Shown here in pieces: positions 54,151 to 63,594 of a stretch of 64,000 nucleotides of DNA; position 1 is the stretch's first letter; the number at the start of each line of letters is the position of its first letter. The notes under the pieces are model-generated. The model saw nothing but the letters and a program-made list of their open reading frames with translations. It searched no databases and was not told where the DNA came from. Where the stretch lies: positions 558,001-622,000 of the forward strand of contig VXAI01000067.1 of NCBI GenBank assembly GCA_013399305.1, in the 5' to 3' direction. The position numbers and the translations under genes were made by a program. This DNA is from Rostratula benghalensis. Lineage: Eukaryota > Chordata > Aves > Charadriiformes > Rostratulidae.

Positions 54151-54229
54151 CCCTAGAAATGTAGCAGAAGCATTTCCGCACACTGATTTCAGTAGTCAAG
54201 TTTGTGCAGAAGTGATTCCACTAGATTCA
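54151..54229 (-). ncRNA. MIR147B: miR-147 (miR-147b) precursor hairpin in the C15orf48 3' UTR
   Basis: On the minus strand the 3' arm at 54162-54183 begins GUGUGCGGAAAUGCUUCUGC, the mature miR-147b-3p sequence with its GUGUGCGG 5' end. The 5' arm at 54199-54220 (UGGAAUCACUUCUGCACA and onwards) pairs with it nearly continuously, with two mismatches and some G-U pairs in the 21 bp checked, across a loop of about 15 nt. It lies 32-110 nt past the C15orf48 stop codon, as in mammals, so it is co-transcribed with the host mRNA. In mammals this microRNA targets NDUFA4, the complex IV subunit that the host protein replaces during inflammation; that role is inferred here from conservation. Confidence 0.95.
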
Positions 54230-54260
54230 TAGGGTACCTTTTTGAGGCAACAGAAACTTG

Positions 54261-54329
54261 TCACTTCGTAAGCTTTTTGACATTTTCCAGCTCTTCGATA
54301 GGCTTCCATTTCTGATTGATTGTTAATAG
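54261..54329 (-). CDS. C15orf48: C15orf48 last coding exon
   Basis: Encodes residues 65-86 (LLTINQKWKPIEELENVKKL then TK) and the TGA stop at 54261-54263. Acceptor is tctttcag. Confidence 0.95.
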   Translation of the reverse strand, partial: LLTINQKWKPIEELENVKKLTK

Positions 54330-55935
54330 CTGAAAGAAATTAAAAGGAAAATATTAGCAAATACTTTGTTCTGGAAATAAGTTAGCAAAATCCCAGGGAG
54401 CATTTACTCCCCTCTCACCCCACCCTGTATCATACATCAACTAATTAGCAAAGGATTTCTAGTAGCTTTACATTTTCCTTTTGGAAGTAAAATAGCAACT
54501 GATTACATATTTAATAATTTATTGAGCAAAATCATGTAAATAATGCACTTGACTTTTTTTTTTTTACATTTACACAAAACAATATTCTGTTTTACATTTC
54601 TTCCTCAATATTTTTCCCAGTTCTTTCACATTTAAATAAAGTTTTTATTGTGCTAGAAATATGTGCTACTTGTACATACTATATTATTTGTACAAATTAC
54701 CTTCTGAGGCTTGGAAGGATTGACAGTTTCCCACGGTTCTGGATTGCCACTCTTGTTAATGCTTTAAGAGAAGATAAAGCAAAACATGTACTCTGTTTTA
54801 GGGTGTGATCATGCATACATTTTTCTTATGTGAGCAGTCTATTGTCAGCAGAATTATTCATGTAAAGAAGCAGATCGCTGAAACACAAGTTTACAGGTTT
54901 GGGCATTTCTGTTTTAAATTCTGGGTAGGAATCAATGATGGCTTGCTTTATCTACAGCTTCCAAAGCACCAAACTAGCCAACACTGTTCAACTATAATGT
55001 GTTATCGTAGAGGAAGCAAGCTGAAAAACCAAACCAGAAGTAGTAAGGGGATTCTCGGTCTTACAGCTACAATGTCTATTCCATTCACATTAAAGTAAAT
55101 ACATAAATTCCTAAAAGCTTAAAAGGCCATAGGACTTAGTGCCAATTATTAGCCAAGCCATTAAAACACAACCTTATTGTAAGGTCGTATTATCAAATAC
55201 TGTTCTTTATATACAAGTCAATAGCCTGGTTGCAACATATCTGCATGTCATCTAGCTAGCTGATAATTTGAAATTCTTCATAAGAACATTTAAAGCTTAT
55301 TACACCTAAAGCAAAGAAAAATTATAATCTATTAAATCAAAAGTTGGGAAATAATTCAGGCTATGCTCCAATAACTAATTTCTTCAGTATTTGCAATCTA
55401 CAGATGTCTTAGTAGTTACTAGTAGTCTGGAACATCCACGTGAACTTTTTTTTTAGTGAAAAACATGATGGTCAAATACCTCTGTTGAACAAGAAGGTTA
55501 GGCTAAACTCCAAGCAGTAAGTATTTTGCTTACATGACATCAGATTTGGTGAATAGGGAATAGACAGAAAAAGAGAGCGCCCCAACTGCTGCAAAGGACA
55601 GGACTCCAACCAGGGGAATGAGCTGGAAGACATAAAACAGAAGAGGGTTGACAAACTGGCTACAGAGCCATGAACAGAGGGAGTGAGTTACCAGGCTATT
55701 AAGCTGTATCACCTCTGTATTACTAGTCACACCACCCTCTCAATGCATTCATTTCAACCTACAGGTGTCCACACTGTAACAATTTCCTCTATAAGGTGCT
55801 TGTTATTATAATATGGCACCTGCTGGAGCCAGCCAGCATCCCCTCGCGCAAGGGGCTTGTTTATCCCAGAACCGACCTCTCTGGCAAACTTACTTCTTTT
55901 TTTGCTTTTAGTATCTGGATGAAGTTGGCGTGCAT
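54261..55935 (-). CDS. C15orf48: C15orf48 / NMES1 / MOCCI, NDUFA4-like complex IV protein (complete)
   Basis: Small mitochondrial inner-membrane protein, paralogue of NDUFA4. In mammals it is induced in inflammation and replaces NDUFA4 in cytochrome c oxidase. Coding exons on the minus strand are 55894-55935, 55534-55622, 54701-54761 and 54261-54329: 261 nt, 86 aa (human 83), all GT-AG with matching phases. Visible: a basic N-terminus (MHANFIQILKAKKE), one membrane span at about residues 15-36 (LIPLVGVLSFAAVGALSFSV), and the family signature NPEPWETVNP near 49-58. The C-terminus has INQKWKPIEELENVKKLTK. A TATA box lies upstream at about 56106-56112 and miR-147 lies in the 3' UTR. The gene was split over four short exons, so it is easily missed by frame-based gene finding. 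Confidence 0.96.
54701..54761 (-). CDS. C15orf48: C15orf48 coding exon 3
   Basis: Completes Ile44, then encodes residues 45-64 (INKSGNPEPWETVNPSKPQK), including the NPEPW family signature. Acceptor is tcttaaag, donor is gtaatt. Confidence 0.95.
55534..55622 (-). CDS. C15orf48: C15orf48 coding exon 2 (membrane span)
   Basis: Encodes residues 15-43 plus two bases of Ile44: LIPLVGVLSFAAVGALSFSV followed by YSLFTKSDV. Acceptor is gtcttccag, donor is gtaagc. Confidence 0.95.
55894..55935 (-). CDS. C15orf48: C15orf48 coding exon 1
   Basis: Encodes residues 1-14, MHANFIQILKAKKE, phase 0, with a strong donor gtaagttt. The ATG at 55935 is preceded by gcgagg and is the only in-frame start. Length and basic character match the mammalian first exon, though the sequence is diverged. 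Confidence 0.88.
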
Positions 55936-56230
55936 CCTCGCTGCGGCTACGAAGCTGGAACAAACGGTTCCCTGTTACCGCACCCTGGGCCAGGACCCCT
56001 ACCTCGGCCTGCGGGAGCCGGGCTCTGCCGCCGTTACCTGGGCGAGCTGGGAAAACCGGCAGCGCGGCTGAAGGACACCAGCGCCGGCGGAGGGTGCTCG
56101 CTGCCTTATATACGCCCGGCAGCGCCCCAGGACACGGCGCGGCCCGGGCGGGACGGGAGAAGGGCGCCCCCCGGCGGGCTAGCGGAGGAGCGCTCGGCGG
56201 AGCCCCGGTCTGGACCGGAGAGCTGGGAAG
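55915..56230 (-). promoter_or_regulatory. C15orf48: C15orf48 promoter: small CpG island with TATA box
   Basis: GC-rich sequence surrounds the first exon. On the minus strand cgTATATAAGGcag occupies about 56104-56114, a near-consensus TATA box unlike the TATA-less islands of the other genes here. It predicts initiation near 56075-56085 and a leader of about 140 nt. This fits an inducible gene. No convincing NF-kB consensus was found in the adjacent 500 bp by eye. Confidence 0.7.
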
Positions 56231-57775
56231 GCAGCAAGGGATGCGGCGTGCGGTGTTGCTGCATCACGCCAACCTTGCTTCCCCATGTCTCCTTTGCCTT
56301 CTTGTTTGTCCCCTTCTCCAAGAGTCGCCCAAAGTGCAGCTCCCCACCCCCCAGCCCCCCGGGTGCTACACAGCTCCTATCACTTCCCAGTACTTCCCAG
56401 TACACCTGTCTGCAAAAGACTCCTATGAGGCTGGATGGAAGACCATGGTGTCAACAGCCATCTCCTGTAAATCTGTTTCTCCCACTGGAAAGCAGTAACA
56501 TGAAGGAGAAATTGCCTTTGCTGCATGCTCTGCTGGCTCCCTGTAGCAAGGAGGGGACAGGACAGGGCACAATTAGCTCTGCTAGTCTTTCTAGGGAGCA
56601 AGTGTCAAAGTTAAGCAGCAGCGTCTTTGAAAAGGAGGTGACAGCATTTTACTGTCCTAACAACTTTCATGCCTGGAAATTCTAAAGCAGCAGTCTCACA
56701 CTGGAGAGCAACACAGAGAATTACCTTGAAGGTTTTTGTACTTTTTATCTCCAGTGCTGGGAAACATTTGGGTGTTTGGGAAATTAAGTGGCACTGGCCT
56801 AATCAGTGCCAGCAATAAAGCAAGGATGCTCCTTCCCTGGGAAGTGGCAATCAAAGCCACCAAGCTGTGGGACAGTAATTTATACCTGAACCCTCTCCTT
56901 AGTTACAGCGGCCTCTACTACTCTCCTTTGCCCTCCACAGTTGCCAACTGCCTTGCAGCTTCCTTGCATCATCCAGCTCACTAAATTGCACTGCAGTGAC
57001 AGGCCCTAGTGTCACAAGTACAAAAATAAAATGTATTTCTTAATAGGTTTATAACTTAAAAACCTCAGCTGAAATAAGATAGTATCTTTGACAGTATTTT
57101 GTTCACAAGCATTTTCATGGGGAAAAGGACAAAATCAAAAAATCCTACCCTGGTTAAGTTAAAAATGCACACATATTTCCTTTGATATATCTGTGTTTTA
57201 GAAGACAACCTACAAAAATACATTGACCAAGAATGGTTGGCTGAGGAAAAGAATTCTGTAGAAACAGTTAAAAAGAAACTCCCATCTTTAAAGAAGAAAT
57301 GGTTAGTTTGAATTATTTGATTCCAAACTTAGTATCTGCTTACTCAATCCGCATGTTTGTGTGGTGAGCAGTCACTCATCTAAAATTATTTCAAAAAACC
57401 CCAGACACCCAAATAAAACTCCAAGGTATTAAGCACTGACAACTTTCTCACTGCCACTGTATTTAGCAATCTGCTTGTAAGAAAGCAAGCCTGTGGATGC
57501 ACACACATAAAACACCGTACATTTTACATAGTACGGGACTTCTTTCTATTTAACATTCTTTCGGCTTCTGTTTTTTAAATACTCACTGTCCCTTGGAGAC
57601 TTCACAACACATTTAAAATTAAATATTCCTGAAATATTCCTGTTGTGCCAGTGTTTGTACTGAAAACTAGGAAATCTATAGGAACACCAAGCTGTTCCAC
57701 AGTGCCTTATCCGAGTATCCCAATCACTCCTTTCATCAGTTGGAGGAAACCTAGCCGAAACAAACAAGACTTTAA
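56231..57775. other. Intergenic sequence between C15orf48 and SPATA5L1
   Basis: No assigned gene. The long plus-strand open frame ending at 56685 runs through the C15orf48 promoter island and is not supported as a gene. An exon-like plus-strand segment lies at 57202-57311. Confidence 0.5.
57202..57311 (+). other. Exon-like open segment, unassigned
   Basis: An acceptor-like ctgtgttttag is followed by an open frame from 57204 of 35 codons to a TGA at 57309-57311. The translation is highly charged and helix-prone: DNLQKYIDQEWLAEEKNSVE then TVKKKLPSLKKKWLV. I do not recognise the protein. It could be the last exon of an unannotated plus-strand gene, a decayed exon, or chance. Confidence 0.25.
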
Positions 57776-57781
57776 TTTATT
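57776..57781 (-). terminator. Candidate SPATA5L1 poly(A) signal
   Basis: TTTATT on the plus strand is AATAAA on the minus strand, 209 nt past the SPATA5L1 stop codon. Confidence 0.4.
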
Positions 57782-57862
57782 CTCCATTATTGAAGTCACA
57801 GCTTTTTCACAAGTGAGATATTACTGTATTTCATATACACTGAAAACTGCTGAAAAAAACCC

Positions 57863-57880
57863 ACAACAACAACAACAACA
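57863..57880. repeat. CAA trinucleotide repeat
   Basis: About six CAA units within the expected SPATA5L1 3' UTR. Confidence 0.8.
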
Positions 57881-57989
57881 CCCCTACACACAAAAAAATT
57901 CAGTGTAAAAAAAGCAGGGAAGATGTAAGCTGTTGCAAAGTTTTTGTAACAAATTTAAAAATACCTATGCCACATCACTCCTTTTTCAT

Positions 57990-58142
57990 TCAAGAGGCTA
58001 ATTCTTGATTATAAAATTTTTCATAGAATTCCAAGTCTTTTATGTTTAAGGATGGTTTTACAGTCCTCAATGATTTTATAAAATGCTCCTGTTTCACAGC
58101 AGTTGCTTCAAGTCCATTCTCTTGCAATGCCAACAAAGCAGC
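57990..58142 (-). CDS. SPATA5L1: SPATA5L1 last coding exon
   Basis: 50 codons from [20 protein letters not shown] to NQELAS and the TGA stop at 57990-57992. Acceptor is cttttaaag with a good pyrimidine tract. Confidence 0.95.
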   Translation of the reverse strand, partial: AALLALQENGLEATAVKQEHFIKSLRTVKPSLNIKDLEFYEKFYNQELAS

Positions 58143-61100
58143 CTTTAAAAGAAAAAGGAAAAGAAGAGAAACAACTTGAACTACTTATGTTTTAATTTGC
58201 AAAGAAGTTATGGTAAATATTCTAAAACATTTTTCATGAAAGCAAATTTTTGGTAAAGCATCTGAAAACAACGCTGTGCAATTCATGGTTATTTAACAAT
58301 AGATAAACATCAATCAAATAACATGACTATAACTTTTTTGTTCACTTTGTCTGCATTAGACAATATACCCTTAATCATTTATATTTTCGGATTTCCTTCG
58401 TAGTCTTCTGTCTTTTGATGTAGTTTACCTCAAATAAACAAGATATTCCTCATTGTTGTCTCTAGTCTTGACAGCACATGCTAATTTCAGTTTAAAATGC
58501 TGCAGTTGCTTGCAGTACAACTTGCAGTACAAAATGCAATTAATCTAGAGTGAGCTCAGATTAGGAAGGCCCATGTGAAACACATAGTAGTGCAGTTCCC
58601 TAACTTCTAGTAAATTATCGCAGAAAGACTTTATTCTTATTTAGCTTTTATTACTTGCAGAATTAACCCTTGTTCAGCTTGCCTGTTTTACTCATTCTAT
58701 TTTCATTACAGATGGAAAGAACCTGCACAACAGAAGGCTCAGTAACATCTGTGAATTAGTTCTTTTTTTCCATTGAAAGGCTTGATTTACAGTTTATTTC
58801 ACACATTAACCACCACTATTTCTTACCTCCTTGCACAGATTTTCAATATCAGCTCCAGAGAAGAGGTCTGTTAAAACTCCCACATCTTGTAATGACACAT
58901 CAGCATCTAATGGAATTTTTGCGGTGCAGATTTCCAAAATGGAAAGCCTTCCCTAGAAGTTGGTGCATATTATACAACAAAACAAACAAACCAATAAGTG
59001 CTCACTCTCCAAAGCAGTACAAAATCTGAAATTTTAACTAAAGAAAATCCAGAAGAGTACCAAAACTACATGCTTTTAGTGGAATCATGAATAAAGTGCT
59101 ATTAACGGAGACAACTGTAACAGTAAGTATTACCTCATATATTAAAATCTTTTATTCACAGTTACTCTTACTCCATACAACACAGTATTTTAGACCGAAA
59201 ATTCCATGTCTGACCTGCTTTGGGTCAAACATTTTTTTCTGGGGAAGGTCAGGACAAGTAGCTACACTATCCTTAGGAACAAGGCACAAGAATAATTTGG
59301 ACAGTAAGCTTTTTATGGAACTTTCTAAACTGCAGCTTGCTTTTCTAAATACAGAATTATTCCAGATTTGGTCTATTTTCTATATGGAATAGTATAACTA
59401 CATACATTGGTTAAAGTCTTATTGGTGTTTAACAAATGTAATTATTTTTTTAACTTCTTCAATGTACTCCAAGATTTGTGACTTAGCTGAATCACCCATC
59501 AATTGTTAAGCATCTTATAGGAACATGACCCCTTTGGTCTTAAAGTAAAGTATGCTGGCAATTAATATTTATCTCTCCATGTAAAGCCATGTATGGATTT
59601 GTAGTATCTCACCTTCAGATCCGGAGGTGGAATATAGATCAGCTTGTCTAGCCTTCCAGGACGCAATAAAGCATCATCCAACATATCTGGTCTATTTGTT
59701 GCAGCAACTACCATGAAATCTTTGTTCACAGTTTCCTGAAATTCTAGCTGAGTAAGAGATGATATAAACAAATTAGTGCAACATGGTTAAGACATATATT
59801 ATCCAAAGACATTAGTTAACTACTTATGAGAAAAGAGGGAGGACGAAAAGAAATCTTTACATGTGGTAATTTTCCTTTCAGTATTAGTATTTTATTTTTC
59901 TTGAGGTAAAAAAATGCCTCATTGCAGGCCAGATTAAATACCAAAGAAGAAATATAGTTAGCATCTGCCTTAATGATGATTACAGATTTTCCTGGCCAGA
60001 TTGTAACACAGACCTTTCATGTGCAAAATTCAGTATCTTGCAATTCTGCCCATGTTTGAGATTTTCCCCAGGGAGTATCAGAGAGACAGATATTTAAGTA
60101 CAGAAAAGTTTAATATTGAAGTGTTGTGAACAATTGGCTAAAAAGTCCAGCTACTGACTTTCTGTTTAAATAAGTAACTAATCATAACTGTGCTATTTTT
60201 TATGAAGTATGTATGAGAAAGTACTGCAAGTGAAGCAGGGGAAATGCTTCTAAGAAGTTAAATTCATGAAGAAATGTGTATGTGTATAATAGTAAAAATA
60301 GCACAATTAGTCTCAAGAATAACCATAATGTTAAGATGGAGGATTTTTGAGACAGAAGATGAACACCAACTAGTAATGCTCATTAGTCCAAATGTGTATT
60401 TTGTTCAACCAAAGTTTCATTGAGGAATAGTGTATTTAAAGACGGTTACGAGCCTATATACAGAACTTTCTTAAAACTATAAATTATGACAGAGTAGGAG
60501 AGCATCTTGCATATTTTTAAGGTAGAGGGTTTTAAGTCTAAAAAGTGTGAATGCCATCAGCTGAAATTTTTGGAATAACTGAACAGCATTATTATTCTTA
60601 AATAGAAAAAGGGAACAGGAATACCTTTCTTTCCTCATCACTTTGTTCTTGATGTTGACCCTCAAGCTGTAGCTTGCTTCCTCTTCTTTCTGTGACTTTC
60701 AGCCCAATACCGTCCAACTCATTGAGAAGAACAGAAAGAACCCGCTCTGAGACACCACAGCCAGTTTTGCAATGTGACCGAGATCCCAGGATAGAATCAA
60801 TCTCATCAAGAAATATTATTGCTGGAGTATTTGCTCGTGCTTGGCGAAAAACCTTTTTTTTTTTTTAAATACATACAGTAAAATGTTAATACATACAATC
60901 TATCGGGTCAGGAAAATACCTACTTACATACACTCTGTATTTTACTTAACTTTAAAGATACATTCATTAATACATTTAAAGATACATTCAAGATTCACAA
61001 GAGCTGTTCTGGCTTATGTTTACAATATGCAAATTCTCCTTCTTATTTAAATTCTTAAATGAACTGAAAACAAAGTGGTAGAAATACTTCAGAAGTTTAA

Positions 61101-63594
61101 AACTAGTATAGGTTTAGGGATAGATTCTCAGTTGATATAAATGTGAGTCTGTGTAGGCCGTTTCTATTTAATAATCAGATGAGAGCTTTAACTATCTTCA
61201 TTAACAAAATTTAGGTCTATACAAATACTTTACAAAAATCAGGCAAGTCAACTATATACCTTGTACAAATTAAAAACTGTACCTGAGATAAAATCTTCTC
61301 GGAATCTCCAACGTAAGGTGAGAAAAGGTCTGCACCACTTACAGAGAGAAAGGAACAGTGACAACTTGTGGCCACAGCCTTCACCAGTGTGGTTTTGGCA
61401 CACCCTGATGGCCCATAGAGAAGAATTCCTTTTGGATGAGACAGGCCCATCCTAGCAAATGCCTGAGGATATTTCATAGGCCACTCAATACTCTGTCAAT
61501 ACAAAAAAAGGGATGAAATTCTTTGTTATGAAAACAAGAGTTCATAGGCCATCAATACATTTGCTGAGCATGTTATTTCTGCTTTGGTACAAACCAACTC
61601 GGCTTTCCTTCACGTAACACCCCCCTCCTTAAAGTTTCCTCTGTCTCAAACAGAACAAAAGGCAACCCTTGAAAGATAATACACAAGAGCCATATCTGGA
61701 TACAAACTCGGGAATAGAAACAAGTGTTTTTCAGCTACATAAAAACATGCTTAATGGAAGATTTTTAACTTACAAACATTGGAATAACTTAACGTAGAAG
61801 TAAAAAAAATGTTTTAAGTACAATTTATAATCAGGTAATTTGCAAGAAAATTCAATTCTGTAATGTAGCATACAGAGTATCTCAGAGGACACGGTTATTA
61901 GAAACCAGTTGCTTATCTAAACTTGTTTTATACATTACCTGCTTTAACTTTAACTTCACATCTTCGAGACCACCAATTTGTTCCCAAGTGACAGGTTTAC
62001 ACTCTGTTAGTCCAACTGCACTTCGAAAAGAGGATGGTTGAATTTTTTTAAAAGCTTCTTGGAAATCTGCCATGTTAACCACTGTTTCAGCTGAATCCTG
62101 AAGAATCCCAGATAAAGCATATTAACAATTTTTTTTTGGTGATAACTTATAATGTTGTATTTGTATGAAAAACACTTCATTAAAGGCCAAATGTAAGTAA
62201 TAAAGAAGAAAATTCCTGCTGTAACAAGCTAAAGTACTACAGACACAAAGACATAACACAAAACAGAATATAATCTCTTTAATGGCAAACTTTTACACAG
62301 AAAACCTCATTTTTAACAGAAATTAACGGTTTAGGGGAAAACAGCAGTTTTCTCTAAATTATAGCTCCACTACATAATGATCTCCTAAATCAAATGGTTG
62401 CTAGTTTCAGGGTTACTACACACCAAATCCTAGAACCTCTTGAATACAAATAAAAATATTGTACATTACATTTTTGCCACATACTGAAGAAAGTAAGGGA
62501 CTTAACCTCAAATAGTCTAGAAAATACCACTATTAAACTACAGATGCAGTAACGGAACTAAGATGTATTTTACAAAGGTGCATGCAGTTCTCAAAGCAAA
62601 CAGGCCATCTACTTATTCATCATTTTCATTTGTCCATTTATTTCTTTCTGGGATATCAGGCTCAAATTATTTTATATTCTTAATACTTGTATCTGGAGGA
62701 GACAGAAGTTCTAGAATAAGATGCTCTCTTTTTTCTATCCCTGAGTGAAGGCAGAGGGTTCTACCATTTTCTGTAGATGCTCTGACTGAAGTTTTGCAAA
62801 TACGGCTTTAAATTTCTGCTCAGATGAACAACCAAAGCAAACATATTCTACAATTCTTGTAGAAGTCAGAATAGATAGAATCAGTATTAATAATTAGGTA
62901 TTATAGACATGGAATTGGAGAATTACTAAGAAGTTAAATTTCTGCACATGGGCAGTTGTGTACCTTGCGTCTACAATGAGTTTGTATCCAGCCATACAAC
63001 CCAAATGATACTAGTTATTCTAACAGTTATGTATTTATGTGTCAACCTAAACTTTAATTTGCAGTTATTATTAAATAGTGGAATTCTAAATTGCTGATCG
63101 CTTTGAAAGAGAGCTTTGGTGGACAATATAGTTTGCCATAAAAGACTATGTCTCTGCTTTGCACAATCCTAAAAAGATAAGGATGAGGATAAAAACTTTT
63201 GGCAAAGATTTTAATGCAAAAAAATATTCCAGGATGAGAATTGCAAGGCCTAGCAAAATAATTTATTTATGTTTTAACACATTTGGTGTTTTCCAGTATT
63301 TTACTTTGTGAGTTCACCTTGTTGAGCTTCTCAAATAAAGTGAACATTAATGGGGAAAGGTTGGTACATATACTAATGACATCCTTCTTGACTGATTTGC
63401 AATCATACCAAATAGCTGTGGAATACAGCTTGCATAGCAGCTTCTCTGCAGAGTGCTGTAAGGTCAGCTCCAACATACCCAGCTGTCATTTCTGCCAGTT
63501 TAGCCAAATCAACCCCTGCAGAAATGGGCATACTAGATGTAAGCAACCGCAGGATGGATCTTCTCTGGGCAAGTGTTGGTGTCCCAATAATAAT
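57990..63594 (-). CDS. SPATA5L1: AAA+ ATPase SPATA5L1 / AFG2B (C-terminal 398 aa; 5' part off the window)
   Basis: Type II AAA+ ATPase related to Cdc48/VCP and yeast Afg2. In mammals it acts with SPATA5 (AFG2A) and accessory factors in pre-60S ribosome maturation and at stalled replication forks. Exons on the minus strand are 63409-63594, 61939-62097, 61283-61492, 60625-60852, 59613-59747, 58827-58952 and 57990-58142, all phase 0. Order of domains: lid of D1 ([16 protein letters not shown]), linker ([21 protein letters not shown]), then a complete D2 with Walker [10 protein letters not shown], pore region [17 protein letters not shown], Walker [10 protein letters not shown], sensor AATNRPD, and arginine-finger segment [10 protein letters not shown]. 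It closes with the D2 lid ([20 protein letters not shown]). The N-terminal domain and D1 core lie past the right edge. Cysteine instead of the usual glycine-x-glycine third residue in Walker A (GCAKTT) is a family trait, and distinguishes it from VCP and SPATA5. Confidence 0.95.
58827..58952 (-). CDS. SPATA5L1: SPATA5L1 exon: D2 lid
   Basis: 42 codons from [20 protein letters not shown] to [11 protein letters not shown]. Acceptor is cttctag, donor is gtaaga. Confidence 0.95.
59613..59747 (-). CDS. SPATA5L1: SPATA5L1 exon: D2 sensor and arginine-finger region
   Basis: 45 codons from [20 protein letters not shown] to YIPPPDLK, with AATNRPD and LLRPGRLDK. Acceptor is cttactcag, donor is gtgaga. 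Confidence 0.95.
60625..60852 (-). CDS. SPATA5L1: SPATA5L1 exon: D2 Walker B
   Basis: 76 codons from [20 protein letters not shown] to [10 protein letters not shown]. Walker B DE is intact and is followed by [15 protein letters not shown]. The 3' part is a charged, variable insertion. The donor is gtattc. The acceptor AG is preceded by 13 A instead of pyrimidines. Confidence 0.92.
61283..61492 (-). CDS. SPATA5L1: SPATA5L1 exon: D2 Walker A
   Basis: 70 codons from [20 protein letters not shown] to GDSEKILSQ, with the P-loop GPSGCAKTT and pore-loop region. Acceptor is ttgacag, donor is gtacag. Confidence 0.95.
61939..62097 (-). CDS. SPATA5L1: SPATA5L1 exon: D1-D2 linker
   Basis: 53 codons from [20 protein letters not shown] to [12 protein letters not shown]. 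Acceptor is ttcttcag, donor is gtaatg. A second possible acceptor (cagctg, 9 nt further in) would remove three residues. Confidence 0.92.
62098..63408 (-). other. SPATA5L1 intron before the linker exon
   Basis: A 1.3-kb AT-rich intron with no repeat or nested gene recognised. Confidence 0.65.
63409..63594 (-). CDS. SPATA5L1: SPATA5L1 exon: end of D1 domain
   Basis: 62 codons from [18 protein letters not shown] to AVFHSYL, with the lid motif [20 protein letters not shown]. Acceptor is ctttag, donor is gtatga, phase 0. The preceding exon lies off the right edge. Confidence 0.92.

Larger units (their letters stand above)
54330..55893 (-). other. C15orf48 introns
   Basis: Introns span 54330-54700, 54762-55533 and 55623-55893. 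Nothing else is recognised in them. Confidence 0.7.
58143..62097 (-). other. SPATA5L1 introns among the D2 exons
   Basis: Introns span 58143-58826, 58953-59612, 59748-60624, 60853-61282 and 61493-61938. A short tandem duplication (a unit with ttaaagatacattca) lies near 60951-60992. Nothing else is recognised. Confidence 0.65.

Noticed and set aside
55930..56685. 251-codon plus-strand open frame over the C15orf48 promoter
   Set aside because: It is antisense to the first exon and TATA box of C15orf48, starts in the GC-rich island, and has no recognisable domain.
56640..56690. NF-kB-like ggaaattc upstream of C15orf48
   Set aside because: It matches only part of the consensus (missing the outer G-run), and such half matches are common; it does not support a call.
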